Shown: piece after piece, positions 23,563-34,366 of the stretch | How the letters are laid out: each line of letters starts with the position of its first letter | Numbering within the stretch: position 1 is the stretch's first letter | From: Parasponia andersonii | Lineage: Eukaryota; Streptophyta; Magnoliopsida; Rosales; Cannabaceae | Direction: 5' to 3' | NCBI GenBank assembly: GCA_002914805.1 | Contig: JXTB01000239.1 | Coordinates: 156,632 to 220,631, forward strand | DNA: 64,000 nucleotides | Notes under the pieces: generated by a model | What the model was told of the DNA's origin: nothing | Databases searched by the model: none | The model's input: the letters and a program-made list of their open reading frames with translations, nothing else | Translations under genes and position numbers: made by a program

Positions 23563-25367
23563 AATTGTGTAGACATAGTCTGCATCCACGATATCACAAC
23601 AATATCAAGCCTACATGATATCTTAATAACCATAATCTTAGTATATTTCTTTTGTTATATTAAAGGATCCAATATTTATAGATTCTAACATTTAAAACAT
23701 ATAACAGAACTTAGAGAGAGATCGGGAAAAGGCCAGGTCATTACAAGTATTCCATAATTGAAAGATCGTGAATAGTATTATTAATAACAGATTATAATTT
23801 GTATGTATGTGTATTATATTGTATGATGCATGTTACTCCTTCAAGATTCAAGAAAAATATTAATGGAAAAAATGGAGAAATATGTTTTAGATTCACGGTC
23901 TATGTGAATAAAAAAGAGTTATGTACATAGACAAATATCGTCTATATATATATTTGATGAGACAAACAGGAAATAGGAAATGGTATCCTTTTAGACTTAT
24001 AACGAAACAAATATTAATTGAAAAAAGAAACTAGTGATAGACGAAATTTAAAAAAAAAAATGAAAAAAAATGAATTTTTTCAAGAAAGAATAAGATGATT
24101 TATCATTTAATAAAAAATAAAATAAAAAGCTTAGACATTTTTAAATATTTCTTTCCTTTCTTACATTTTATTAAACTATAAGGATATTTTTGTTATTTAT
24201 AAGAACTAATGGGAATAAATAGCACATTTTGCCTAAATTTAGAAGATATTACATATATGGGTCTTATAGAAAAATGATAGAATTTTGGGTCTAATTTAAG
24301 CAAATGTCTATTTTTTAAATATTATAATAAAATTTCTGATATATATTTATATACCACGTGTAAAATATTAAATACCAAGTATAAGAAATTATATATTCAA
24401 TACATTAACTGAAATTGGTAGATAAATATCTCTATCAAGTATAAAAATAATTTATACTTAGATATTTAGTTATAAAATTTTAAAATTATACATTTACTTA
24501 ATCAAATTTAAAATATTGATCATTTATTTAAATTTTTCGCATAATTTTTATCTTAAATCATATTTAACGTCAATTGATTAATTTACGAAGCTTCTCACAA
24601 AATTCTAGGCCCAAGAATTGAAAAATCTTAGATGGGTCAAAATTTTTGAAAAATCCCCATTTGATTTATAAAATATCATATTTTAAAATAATTCAAAAAT
24701 ATAACAATTTTAATAAGGATTTAGAAAAATATCAGTTTTTTCAAAATTGATATTTTCCAATAGTACTTGAGGTAACTAATTGGGTTACTTAGTTTACTAA
24801 TCTAGTTACTTGAGATAACCAGTTAAGTTAAGATAACTTGATTGATTATTTCAAGTATCTCATAAATTAATAAAAAATAATATTTTTCTAAATATTTTAA
24901 AAATAATATTTTTCTAATTAAAATTCAGAATTTTTCAAATAAATAATTTTTTTTGAAAAATTACCATAAAAAATCAAATTTTCTCTTAATTTACCGGTGT
25001 CCCGTTGAAGGCAAAATACATTATTAACTTCTTTTCTAGCTAATTATAAGTAAATGAAAGGGGTCCAGCGGATTACAGCTAGCTAAAATATACTATTAAT
25101 TAAAATTAAGAATTGGGGAATGGCTTAATTATAACCAGCCAAAATTCACGCTAACACAAAAGTAAATCAAATATTCAATACACCTTCTGTTTAATCCAAA
25201 AGGTGGTCTCAACCCAAATTCGAAATGAGTAATTACATAAGACTTAATCTTCCAACAATTAAACGACTACTTCTCAAAAGCGGTGAAAGACTAGTTTTGG
25301 TTCGTATAAATTAGATCAAAACTCAAACTACTTGACCTCATAGTTACATTTTATTTTTGGGGGGAGG
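23563..25367. other. Long AT-rich spacer
   Basis: No gene recognised. The interval 24770-24870 is a cluster of GTTACTT/AGATAACC words like those in the repeat field at 58915-60530, perhaps one worn monomer. The rest is AT-rich with poly(A) runs. Confidence 0.45.
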
Positions 25368-26404
25368 ATGGAAGGAATTGGAATTACTGGGCTTTTGGCA
25401 ATAGTAGCCGAGATTGTGTGTGTGTTTTTGGCCAGCTCAACTTCTCCTTCTCCCACTTTAACTCCGGCAACACCTCCTTCAGTAAACTCAAAACTTTTTC
25501 GATGTGGTCGAAAATGCATGGAGTTTGCTGAAAAGTCCGAAGATCAATTCACTAATTGCACCGTTGGGTGTATGGAACCATGTGTTAGATCTCTTGTTGA
25601 CAATGTCTACCAATGTACCATCGGTTGCACACAAACTCTAAGCACCAAGCTATCCACTTCTAGTAAGCCTACTTGCTTGCCTCAAACCAATATTAACATG
25701 TATTTAAAAGAGTAGTGTCAATGAACTTATGCAACACTTAGGCCCTTGGCAATTTGTAATGGAAATAGAACGTAATAGAAACCGGAAAAAAAAAAAAAAA
25801 AAAAAAAGAAGGAAAGGTTTTTGGTGATCCATGAATGTGTGTTTACTGACACAGGTTTTGGTAAATTTGTTACATTGTGGGATATTTTTTTAAGTGATGT
25901 GCTTTGAGTGACATGGTAAGGTTGTCTGACATGGAAAGAGGTAATATGTTGTAGTAGAATGAAATTAGAAAAAGATAACTCCATTTTTTATTCATTCATA
26001 ACTTTCATACAATTATTAAAGGTGCCTTTGGAGTGCTTATTTTATCTCGCAGTAATAAAGTGTGATCAGTCTCATAGATTGTTTCTATAGTTTAGTCCCA
26101 CAGTTTTATTATAATTGCAATGCAAGTGCCCCATATAATTGTTCACGTTAAAAGGGTAAAGCTCAGTCACATGTCCATAAATAATTAAATCTTCAATTAG
26201 TTTTAGTTGACTATATCTATATATGTAGCAGTGTAAGATTCATACGACTGTCGTTTGTGTATGTATGTTGCAGGTATGAATGAAGTAGAACACCACATGG
26301 CAACATGCTATAACGGCTGCAACAAGGATTTCCAGCTTACCCAAGCGGATCAGAAGGCTCTCCAGATGTACTGGAAACTAATGGCAAATAATATTCGACC
26401 ATGA
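25368..26404 (+). CDS. Secreted cysteine-rich peptide with four CX3C motifs, thionin-like
   Basis: Two exons, 25368-25662 and 26274-26404, joined through a split AGT (Ser) codon (A|gtaagc ... gcag|GT). The product has 141 residues. Residues 1-23 are hydrophobic and look like a signal peptide. A Ser/Thr/Pro-rich stretch follows (24-40), then cysteines as CX3C pairs at 46/50, 64/68, 83/87 and 110/114, plus Cys72. The pattern (CGRKC...CTVGC..PC...YQCTIGC...CYNGC) recalls the small plant thionin-like secreted proteins. Paired CX3C motifs also occur in alpha-hairpinins, so the fold is open. A secreted defence or signalling peptide is an inference. Two decayed relatives lie 4-9 kb upstream in inverse orientation. 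The intron holds a poly(A) tract and perhaps a small insertion. If the donor at 25663 is unused, translation stops at 25715. Confidence 0.6.
25738..26034. mobile_element. Possible small TIR element in the intron of the cysteine-rich peptide gene
   Basis: The left part (ACTTAGGCCCTTGGCAATTT...) and the inverse complement of the right part (CACTCCAAAGGCACCTTTAA...) are loosely alike over about 35 bases. A run of about 24 A lies inside (25783-25806). Match quality is poor and no target duplication was found. Confidence 0.25.
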
Positions 26405-26792
26405 GATTATTAATTTCCATGTATTAACTATATACTACAATAAATAAATATATACATAAAAATGGACCATGATCCAGATGATTTTTATATTTCTTTTTGG
26501 TTATGATGTAGCATATATATGTGAGCCATAATTTATTTCTCGTGTCTATGAACTTACACATATATATTTGATTGTGAATTGTGATCGATGGATTATAAAT
26601 CTATTTCATTAATATACATAAACAATTTTATATTAAAAAATATATATGTTGGTCCAAAACAAAAGAAAGTATAAAATGCGTAAAAGGGCCACCGTCTAAT
26701 GTACAACTTGTAATAGCGGGAAAAGTACCTAACTTAACTGCCAAGCCACCAAAAGTCGCTCTATGCCAACCAAAGGGCCAAGGCCTATTTTC

Positions 26793-26795
<3 letters not shown>
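26405..26795. other. Spacer between the cysteine-rich peptide gene and the rhomboid gene
   Basis: Contains the 3' untranslated sequence of the former and the promoter of the latter. No TATA box position is convincing. GC content rises sharply from about 26670. Confidence 0.4.

Positions 26796-26837
<42 letters not shown>
26796..26837 (+). repeat. (CT)n microsatellite in the rhomboid 5' leader
   Basis: About 20 uninterrupted CT units ending 76 bp before the chosen start codon. CT tracts are common in plant 5' leaders near transcription starts. An upstream in-frame ATG at 26763 would translate the tract as Leu-Ser repeats. Confidence 0.9.
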
Positions 26838-26840
<3 letters not shown>

Positions 26841-26912
26841 CCCACTTTCAGCCGGTGCACATTAGCACCAATTTGGCCCCGGAGGTTAACAGTGCACTAC
26901 GCTTCCTCGGCT

Positions 26913-28601
26913 ATGGGGAAGTGGTCGACATCGCCTCCGGATATCGAGAAGGGTCCTCATAGGACCCGGCCATCTCACTCACGGCCGCCGCCGCCTCCGC
27001 CACAGTTTTGTCCCCCAACACCTAAGCCATGGTTCCCCTGGCTGGTGCCTCTCATATTTGTGGCCAACATTGCCATGTTTGTCTACAGCATGTACCTTAA
27101 CAATTGCCCTTTAACCACCGGAGAGGACCAATGTCTTCTCTATCCCTATTTGAAGAGGTTCTCTTTCCAACCTTTTCAGGAAAACCCCCTCCTTGGCCCT
27201 TCCACCACCACGTAAGAACTTTCATCTCTCAATTTTTCTTCCTCTTTTTTTTTTTCCCTTTTCTTTTTACATTTCGTTTTTCCAAATGGGGTTTTTGTGG
27301 TTCCTACTAAACAAGCATGAATTGGTTTTATTCATCTGAGGAGTTTTTGGACCCTTGATAAGCAAATTATGGCTTTCAATACTCTGTTTTCCTGTGTCTT
27401 TGCACAGGAGTTAGCAAGAAATTTAAGCGGAAAAAAAAAATTGAGAGTTTAATTTAGTCAAAATCATAGAGGTAAACTTAGCATTCAGGTGGGAAATTAA
27501 AAGCCAATTCAGAAAATATTCCTAAAAGCTAACATAACAAGGCTCGAATTTATTGGAATTATTTGATAAGTGATATGGTCACATGAACCTTATTCTATAA
27601 ACAACTAAGCTGTATAAATTTCCGATATTTGAAGGCTGAAACAACTCGGAGCGCTGGACCGGAACTTAGTGGTGGAAAATGGCCAAGGGTGGCGCCTCTT
27701 GTCTTGCATGTGGCTTCACGCTGGTGTCATCCATTTACTCGCTAACATGTTAAGCCTTCTGTTTATAGGAATCCGGCTTGAGCAGGAGTTCGGATTTCGT
27801 AAGAACTCGAAACCAATTACGCTTTCAACTTTCTTTACTTGATTACTTTATTAACTACTTGGAATTGGCAGTGAGAATCGGAATCTTGTACGTTTTTTCT
27901 GGTTTCGGAGGAAGCTTGTTGTCTAGTCTTAGTAATCCATCTGAAAGACCTACCATATCAGTTGGCGCATCCGGTGCTCTTTTCGGATTGTTGGGAGCCA
28001 TGCTCTCTGAGCTTCTCACTAATTGGACAATCTATGCTAATAAGGCAACTTTCTGAGCTTCTTCTCTTTCCTCATTACTCTTAAAACTAAAGAAAGACTC
28101 AAAACTACTCAATTAGAAAAACAAAAAAATCAGGTCACCCGGGTTTGGAATAAAGGTCTCAAAGGTCTAACTCTTCTTTTTTTCAGTGTGCAGCCCTGTT
28201 AACTCTAGTCTTCATCATTGTCCTGAATTTGGCCTTTGGATTTCTACCTCATGTTGACAATTCCGCTCATATTGGAGGATTCATCGCCGGTTTTCTCCTT
28301 GGCTTCATTCTTCTGATTCGCCCTCAATTCGGATACGTTAGCCGAAAACACATTCCTGCAGAGTACAATCTCAAACGCAAATCCAAACACAAATGCTATC
28401 AATACGTCTTGTGGATCTCAGCATTGCTAGCCTTACTTCTTGGGTAAGTATACCTCAACATCTATTGGAAAAAATTTACTAAAGAATCACCAAGACTGGC
28501 TTCTTTATCTTCTACTCTTGAATTTTCTCCCTACTTGCAGATATGCATACTGCTTGATGAAACTATTTGGTGGTCAGAAAATGAAGAATGCTTCCTTGTA
28601 G
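26913..28601 (+). CDS. Rhomboid-like intramembrane serine protease
   Basis: Five exons: 26913-27211, 27635-27798, 27872-28044, 28187-28443 and 28541-28601, giving 317 residues. A Pro-rich N-tail is followed by TM1 ([18 protein letters not shown]), the loop with LLGPST, and [13 protein letters not shown]. Then come the catalytic Ser188 in [13 protein letters not shown], catalytic His240 in [11 protein letters not shown], and a last membrane segment (residues 284-307). Seven membrane spans are expected, as in eukaryotic secretase-type rhomboids; the relatives are Arabidopsis RBL proteins of the Golgi and endomembranes. The ATG at 26913 is preferred over the in-frame 26763 because recalled family members start near here. 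Intron 3 begins with GC (AAG|GCAACT) and ends TTTCAG. The tail is short and lacks the Cys-rich end recalled for RBL2-type members. Confidence 0.9.
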
Positions 28602-28717
28602 ACCATCAATAACAGAGGCTACGTTTTAACTTGCTATAGTGACCCCATTTGGCCAGTCAACTAGATACAGAAAAATACTTTGACTAATTTTGTTTCTCAT
28701 GCAATATGAAGACCATG

Positions 28718-28749
<32 letters not shown>

Positions 28750-29183
28750 CTACATATATATGTTAAAGTATGAATGTATATAGTACTTCTACTGAGACAT
28801 TCTAATATCACTCATCCCTATATTACCATTTCGAGCTTAGCAAAAGTTGTAAAGTACGTCACAGTTTAAGTTTTTGCTTAGATTTGTCTTGTTCATTCAC
28901 TACAAGGAACTTGCATAAATTCAAGGATGTGCCTATATTGGATGACCACTTATTTGTTGCATACTTGCATTCATTTTCATGCGAGAAAAAGATCAGAATT
29001 ACTCTTATTCTATACATAACCAAATATTGCTATTGAATAACAAGCTACAGTTTCTATTTTTATAGGGGATTTAAATCCCACTATTCTTCTATGTAACTTA
29101 TAAAACTACATTGTTTACACAAGCAGGATCCCCATTATATTGTATTTTCAACATAAGTACATTAGGAATACAGAGGAAATAAT
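28602..29183. other. Spacer between convergent genes
   Basis: 3' ends of the rhomboid gene (+) and the DCC gene (-) meet here. It contains a (TA)n tract at 28721-28749. No other feature seen. Confidence 0.6.
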
Positions 29184-30766
29184 CTATATCTCACATGATT
29201 CTGAACGGCCGAAAATCATGTAGCGGTTGTTTGCAACGTTGTCATACATAAAATCTCTTACGAACCTGCAACCATCCAGAAGAACAAATAGTATAAAACC
29301 ACATAGACTTTCGCCGTTTCGATTCTTGTCGAGTCTGATGCAACAAAGAAAAGATGAGAAGAAAAAAGAACAGATGATGAATCATGAGGACTTACAGCGG
29401 TACAAACTGTAGAAAGAATGCTAGCTGGGGGAAGGGCAAGTCTATGTATTCCATAATCTTTAAAACAGCTTCCGACTTAATATATGATCTGAAATTCAAC
29501 CCAAAAAAAAAAAAAAGACCCTAAAATTAGATTCAAACAATCCTTCAATATTTCCCTCAGGGACATCCCAAGTCAGTCTTTTCTTCACTTTAAACATTGG
29601 ACTAAATTTTATCCATCAGAAAACCAACAAGAAGGGGGTAAAAAAAATCATCGAAAATAATCAGATCAATCACTCAGAAAACTTGGTTTGAAAATTGAAA
29701 ATAGCATGCTACATTTGGAGTTTACCTATCTTTTTCAACAAGCACGACACTGGAAATATCATCAGGTGCTCTTCCTGACCTCCTCAGCAGATTCTTGCCA
29801 GCTTCACTTTGGAGAGCCTCAAACCTTATTCTCCTGTCAGTAGTGCATAAACGCATCCCTTCATTGCAAATTCTCAATATACATACACGTATATATAGAG
29901 AACATGTTAAAATCATCACAAATAATGGCGAAAAATGACTTAAATAATGTGGCACTAAAAGTTGCATATAACGAGTGTGAGTAGAAAAATACTAACAAAT
30001 TGTGTGATGCTACTTTAATCAAGTTTATACTTTCCAAATTATTTGTTACTATGTCTATTATTATTATTTTACAGATCTATATATACATTGAAGTTTGACT
30101 TTGTTTTTCATTTTTAGTTTTTTTTTATGGGAAATTACTCATAAGTCTACACAAAAGTTGCGGTGAAAATCAAGACAAAAGAAACGGAACATAGAATAAA
30201 TATTACATCAAATGTCAGCAAGCCAATTTCTTAAGCTGAGAGAAGCTCTGTACTGCAAATATGATATAAATAATTATATTTTGGAACTAATATAGCATCA
30301 ATAAATAAAGATTAAGAAGATGAGTAGTTTACCTATTTCGGTCATTATCACGTACAAACTTTACACCTCCATTACATAAGTTGCAAACACCTGTAAAACC
30401 AAATTTAAGCAACCATACTTATATGTATACATATGTGTAGCTATACATGCATATTATACATACATACATACACATCTTAGAATTTTACTAAAATAAGCAA
30501 TTATATGAAATTGCTAGGACAGGTCATAGGATAGTGTGACGTTATTACGGTCCTAAAATAGTAAAAATGAGGTATTTAGTACCGTCGAATAACATGATGG
30601 GCCTGATGTCTTTCTGGAAGAAGCCCGAAGTTGTTTCGACCCAGTCCACGGCCACGCCATCGCTTCTGGGAGGGGACACGGTAGCAAACGCAGTCAGCCT
30701 TCCGTTAACGTGCGCCGTGCGTGAGATGCCCAATCGCACGCACCCACCGGGAATCGGCAGCGCCAT
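29184..30766 (-). CDS. DCC-family (DUF393) thiol-disulfide oxidoreductase-like protein, probably plastid
   Basis: Five exons on the minus strand: 30766-30583, 30390-30333, 29833-29726, 29488-29396 and 29265-29184. They total 525 bases (174 residues) and every junction is GT-AG and in phase. The family hallmark D-G-x-C-x-x-C is split by intron 1: ...IRPIMLFD|GVCNLCNGGVKFV, with the CXXC at residues 64-67. RRIRFEALQSEAGKNLL, SSVVLVEKD, SEAVLKI and the C-terminal NNRYMIFGRSESCEI follow. It is close in plan to Arabidopsis At1g52590, annotated as a putative chloroplast DCC oxidoreductase. The first 50 residues are rich in Ser, Thr, Arg and Gly with few acids, which fits a transit peptide. The substrate is unknown. 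The start is the ATG at 30766; the open frame extends to a GTG one codon earlier. Confidence 0.9.
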
Positions 30767-30957
30767 CACACACTGTTACTACTTTCTCGGTTCGTCGCCT
30801 CCACTTTTTGCATACGCGAAAATCAGAGCCAAAAACAAAGGACCAACGAATATCATGAATTAATGGCATTAAATACGTGTTATAATTACGGAAATACCCT
30901 TTTGTAGGCTTGAGTGAGTGGTGCTCGGTGCACCTGTTTCACTCTCTTCGTAAAGTT

Positions 30958-30986
30958 CACGTGGCCCTCTATTCAGTCGCCACGTG
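30958..30986. promoter_or_regulatory. Pair of G-boxes upstream of the DCC gene
   Basis: CACGTG occurs at 30958-30963 and 30981-30986, both within CACGTGGCC and 23 bp apart, about 190-220 bp upstream of the minus-strand start codon. CACGTG is the binding core for bZIP and bHLH factors such as HY5 and PIFs, so light control of a plastid protein is plausible. That regulation is inferred. Confidence 0.55.
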
Positions 30987-31090
30987 GCCCATAAATTAAC
31001 AGTAAACGTACGAGAAGAGATCTATAGCTCGAGTGGCCCAGCTAGGGACCTATCCCTTAAAATAGGTGGTTTTTTTTTTTTTTTTAGGAA

Positions 31091-31440
31091 ATTATCGTTT
31101 TTATATCCTGTATTTTGATATTTTGTTTTGTTTATACTTTCTGTTTTAGTTACGATCAATATCGACCTTTTGATTTCATATTTGTTACAAATTTATACTC
31201 TGACACTAATTTGATGCAGTTAATTTACCAAGATGATTTAATAAACTTATTCTCGAATCAGTTTTTATTTGGTTTATTTTCAATTTTTTAAACGATAACT
31301 TGGTAAATTAACTGCTCTAAATTAGTGTCAGGGTATATATTTATAACAGATTTCAAATCTAAGGGTCAATATTAATAATAACCAAAACAGAATGTATAAT
31401 TTGAACAAAATATCAAAATGCAGGGTATAAAAATGATAAT
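31091..31440. mobile_element. Foldback element with ~142-bp inverted arms
   Basis: The left arm 31091-31232 and right arm 31299-31440 are inverse complements over their whole length with scattered mismatches, separated by a 66-bp loop. Landmarks are TTTTTATATCCTGTATTTTGATATTTTG at the left and its complement TCAAAATGCAGGGTATAAAAA at the right, and CTGACACTAATTTG against AAATTAGTGTCAG. Non-coding. RNA from either strand would form a long hairpin. It sits next to a poly(T) tract. Confidence 0.8.
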
Positions 31441-31461
31441 ATTCTTTTTTTTTTTGGACAG

Positions 31462-31729
31462 TATCAATTTTATGCGATGTATTTTGACTTTATTTTTTAA
31501 TTTATAGTTTGTGTTTTCGTTATTATTAATATTGTACTTTAAATTTAACAAGATAATTTGATAAATTGTTTTCGGATAAGTTTTTATATAGTTTATTTTT
31601 AATTTTTTAAACGATATCTTAGTAAATTAATTGCTCTAAATTAGTGTCAGGATATAAATTTATAATAAATTTCAAAACTAATAGTTAATATTAATAATAA
31701 CCAAAATACAAGATATAAAAATGATAATA
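31462..31729. mobile_element. Second foldback copy, partly deleted
   Basis: Follows the first copy by 21 bp in the same orientation. It has the same terminal and arm words (CAATTTTATGCGATGTATTTTGAC; AAATTAGTGTCAGGATATAAA; ACAAGATATAAAAATGATAAT), but part of the left arm near the loop is missing. It is either a tandem duplication of the element or an insertion of a relative beside it. Confidence 0.7.
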
Positions 31730-31785
31730 TCTTTTGTTTTTTCTTTACTCTTCCTTAAAACCTATGAAATTTAAAAATTTTACGT

Positions 31786-31879
31786 AAAGATGATTTTGGA
31801 ATGGAACTACCATTTGGATCAGTATGAGTACTAAAGATGATTTTGGAATGGAACTACCATTTGGATCAGTATGAGTACT
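31786..31879 (+). repeat. Perfect 47-bp tandem duplication
   Basis: 31786-31832 and 31833-31879 are identical (AAAGATGATTTTGGAATGGA ... GTATGAGTACT). No coding content. Perfect identity means it is recent or an assembly duplication. Confidence 0.9.
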
Positions 31880-32526
31880 AAAATTATCATATGAATGATA
31901 GTATAAAACCCTCTAACAATATCTCAATTTGAATTTCAAATATCTCTGATAATATCTTAGTTTGAATCTCAATTGTATATCTAATTATTCTTCTAATTAC
32001 CTCTTTCTATATTTTCTATTGTTTAAGATTCATCTTTTTAATATTGACAAATAACTCTATTTCTATAGGAGTTGAGCTATATTAATTCAAATACTAAAAC
32101 CTTATTATAGTAATAGAGCAATCTTGCTTTAAGTAATAACCTCAAATCAAGCCCTTTGAACCATCCCGCAACTCCCTAGTGGCCAAAAGTAATCTCGTTA
32201 CTAACCCACCAACCCGAAATAAGCACATGAACCCGTTATAGACTTAAATTTAACCAATTTTTTAAGGGTCTGAAATTAGTATTTTAATATTTTGAAACTA
32301 AAAACCCTAGTAACCTACTAGGGCATCTATTTAACTCTCTTTTTTTTTTTCCCTCCCGATGGCCATTTTGTGTCAGTGTTCTTCTAGTTCCTTCTTTGCT
32401 TTCCCTAGTTTCCTCTCTATTTCAGCATCCACCCCCTTCTTTCTTCTTTCAACTCAATCTCAGACCGTACCACTTGCGCAGCTACTGTTTCTTCTTCCTC
32501 TTATTCTTTGAAATATTATTCATTGT
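31880..32526. other. Upstream region of the hAT relic
   Basis: No gene seen. The segment 32100-32340 has words such as CAACCCGAAATAAGCACATGAACCCGTTATAGAC that recall subterminal sequence of plant hAT elements. A left terminal inverted repeat matching the right end near 37550 was not found. Confidence 0.3.
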
Positions 32527-33296
32527 TGTTGTGCAGTCTAAAATCCTATATATTGGTCAATACCAAAAAGGAAAAAGTTGACCAAATAAACGTGTCAGGT
32601 CGCATGAGTAAGATTAAGTGCGACCTCCTTCGAAAGAATTAAGTCATGAGTAAGATTAAGTACGACCTCCTTCGAAAGAGTTAAGTGCGACCTCCACCAC
32701 ATAAGTTAGTTCGACCTCCTCCAAAAGAGTTAAGTGTGACCTCCACCGCATAAGTTAGTACGATCTTCTCTGAACGAGTTAAGTGCGATCAGAATGAAAA
32801 GGAAACTAGACTAAGCTTTGTCAAATGGGTAATCTACAAAGAAAGGGAAACAAAAGTTTCGTTTTAAAGATCGACCAGTCATCTCATTTAAGTTATTATC
32901 TAGTTATATTATTACTCGAATTGTATTTTCCGATTATACAGTTACCCATTCTCACAATTGGGAAACATTGAGCTATGCTCACCTATATAAAGGGAGTTCA
33001 ATGTTTCAGTGGGGATCTTTTGATTTTTTTGGGATATCTTTGATCTTTTATCTTTTAGATCTTTTGAGAATTTTTTAGACTCTTGCTTCTTCTTTCCGAA
33101 CAACACATTGTAATTTTGAGCTTTTGTAATTCTCCAGAAAATAGTAAAAAATAGTAGACATAGGCTCATCTTTTTTGGGACTGAACCACTATAAAATTAT
33201 TGTCTCTTTATTTGTTTTGATTAATTAACTATTTTCACACACAAGCCATATTTTACAATTTTTCTAAATTTATTGTTGACAAAACCTCTGTCAACA
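32527..33296 (+). mobile_element. Solo LTR of the same Tat family as 3031-3758
   Basis: 770 bp, TGTTGTGCAGTC...CTGTCAACA, colinear with the LTR at 3031-3758. It has the GTGCGACCTCC repeats (about 32616-32790), CTATATAAAGG box (about 32983) and identical termini. The flanks are ATTGT (32522-32526) and ATGGT (33297-33301), a 5-bp target duplication with one mismatch. No internal sequence is attached. It lies in the 5' region of the hAT relic and therefore probably inserted into it. Confidence 0.8.
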
Positions 33297-34328
33297 ATGG
33301 TTAATCATCTCTGTAATTTCCCATCTAACTTAGGCGCTTTCAGATTGGAACGATGGAGTTTCATATCCCTCGAGAGATCGAAGTCTTCTTCATCTGGTAA
33401 TGGTTTTTCCTTTTAGAAAATTTATGAAAAGGCCATAAATTTTGAATTTTGTCTCTTTTTGTTTTAACTCATTATTATTATGTTATTTTGTGTATATTTA
33501 GAACACTTTCCTTTTTAAAAAAAAAAAAAAAATTCTATGTTTGCTTGTGAGCTTTGTATGCTTTGGTTTGTCTTTTTTATTGACTTGGAAAAAAATATTA
33601 TAATTTTTTTATTTTTTTTATGAATTAGATCTTTATATTTTTATTTGGAATTACAAAACTAATTGTATCTTTCTAAAATCTCACTTGCTTCACTATCCTT
33701 TTTCTGAAAACTATGCTCTCTGGAATCTTCAAGCACTATCGTCTCCATTGAAGGACCAATCTCCAAGCTTCTTCACTTCTTCGGCACCCATTCCAGGTAT
33801 TGGTTGTTACTATACTCTTTTTTCTTTTTTGTTTTTAATTATTTGATTTGATTTTATTGTCTCAGCCAAGATAATAGTTGTTTAAGATACTCATTGTTTA
33901 TATATTCTTTATTATTATTATTATTATTATTTAATTTTGATGTCTTGTATTTATTGGATTTGACTTTTACTATAGTTTTGGGAATTGATCTAAAAAGTGG
34001 TGAGTGGAATTTAGTGGGTTTTCGCTTTTCGGTTGATAATAATCGGATATGTTGACTTGTTTTATGTGACACAAAATTTGAACTATCTACTAGTAATAAT
34101 ATAGAATCCTTCTTCTTTCCCATCTCTGTCTGATAGAGATCCGTCGTCAAATTCTAATGAGGTCGGTTGGTACCTATTTTAATTCTATAAATATGTAATA
34201 TTTTATTTTGCTAAATTAGTTCGTCTCGTCTGATTCAAGTTAGGGATTCAGAAATATGCTAATTTTTCCTTCTGATTCGAGTTAGGGAATTAGACCTATT
34301 TAATATGTGAAACATTCCAAGGCATGAA

Positions 34329-34366
<38 letters not shown>

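Noticed and set aside
26763..26912. Upstream in-frame ATG of the rhomboid gene, adding 50 residues
   Set aside because: The added part is mostly the translated (CT)n microsatellite and does not resemble rhomboid N-termini; the ATG at 26913 gives a normal-length protein.
34329..34364. (AT)n tracts here and at 4272, 10021, 20047, 28721, 38647 and 40199 as possible terminators or structured RNA
   Set aside because: Simple-sequence runs common in plant spacers; no flanking structure supports a function.
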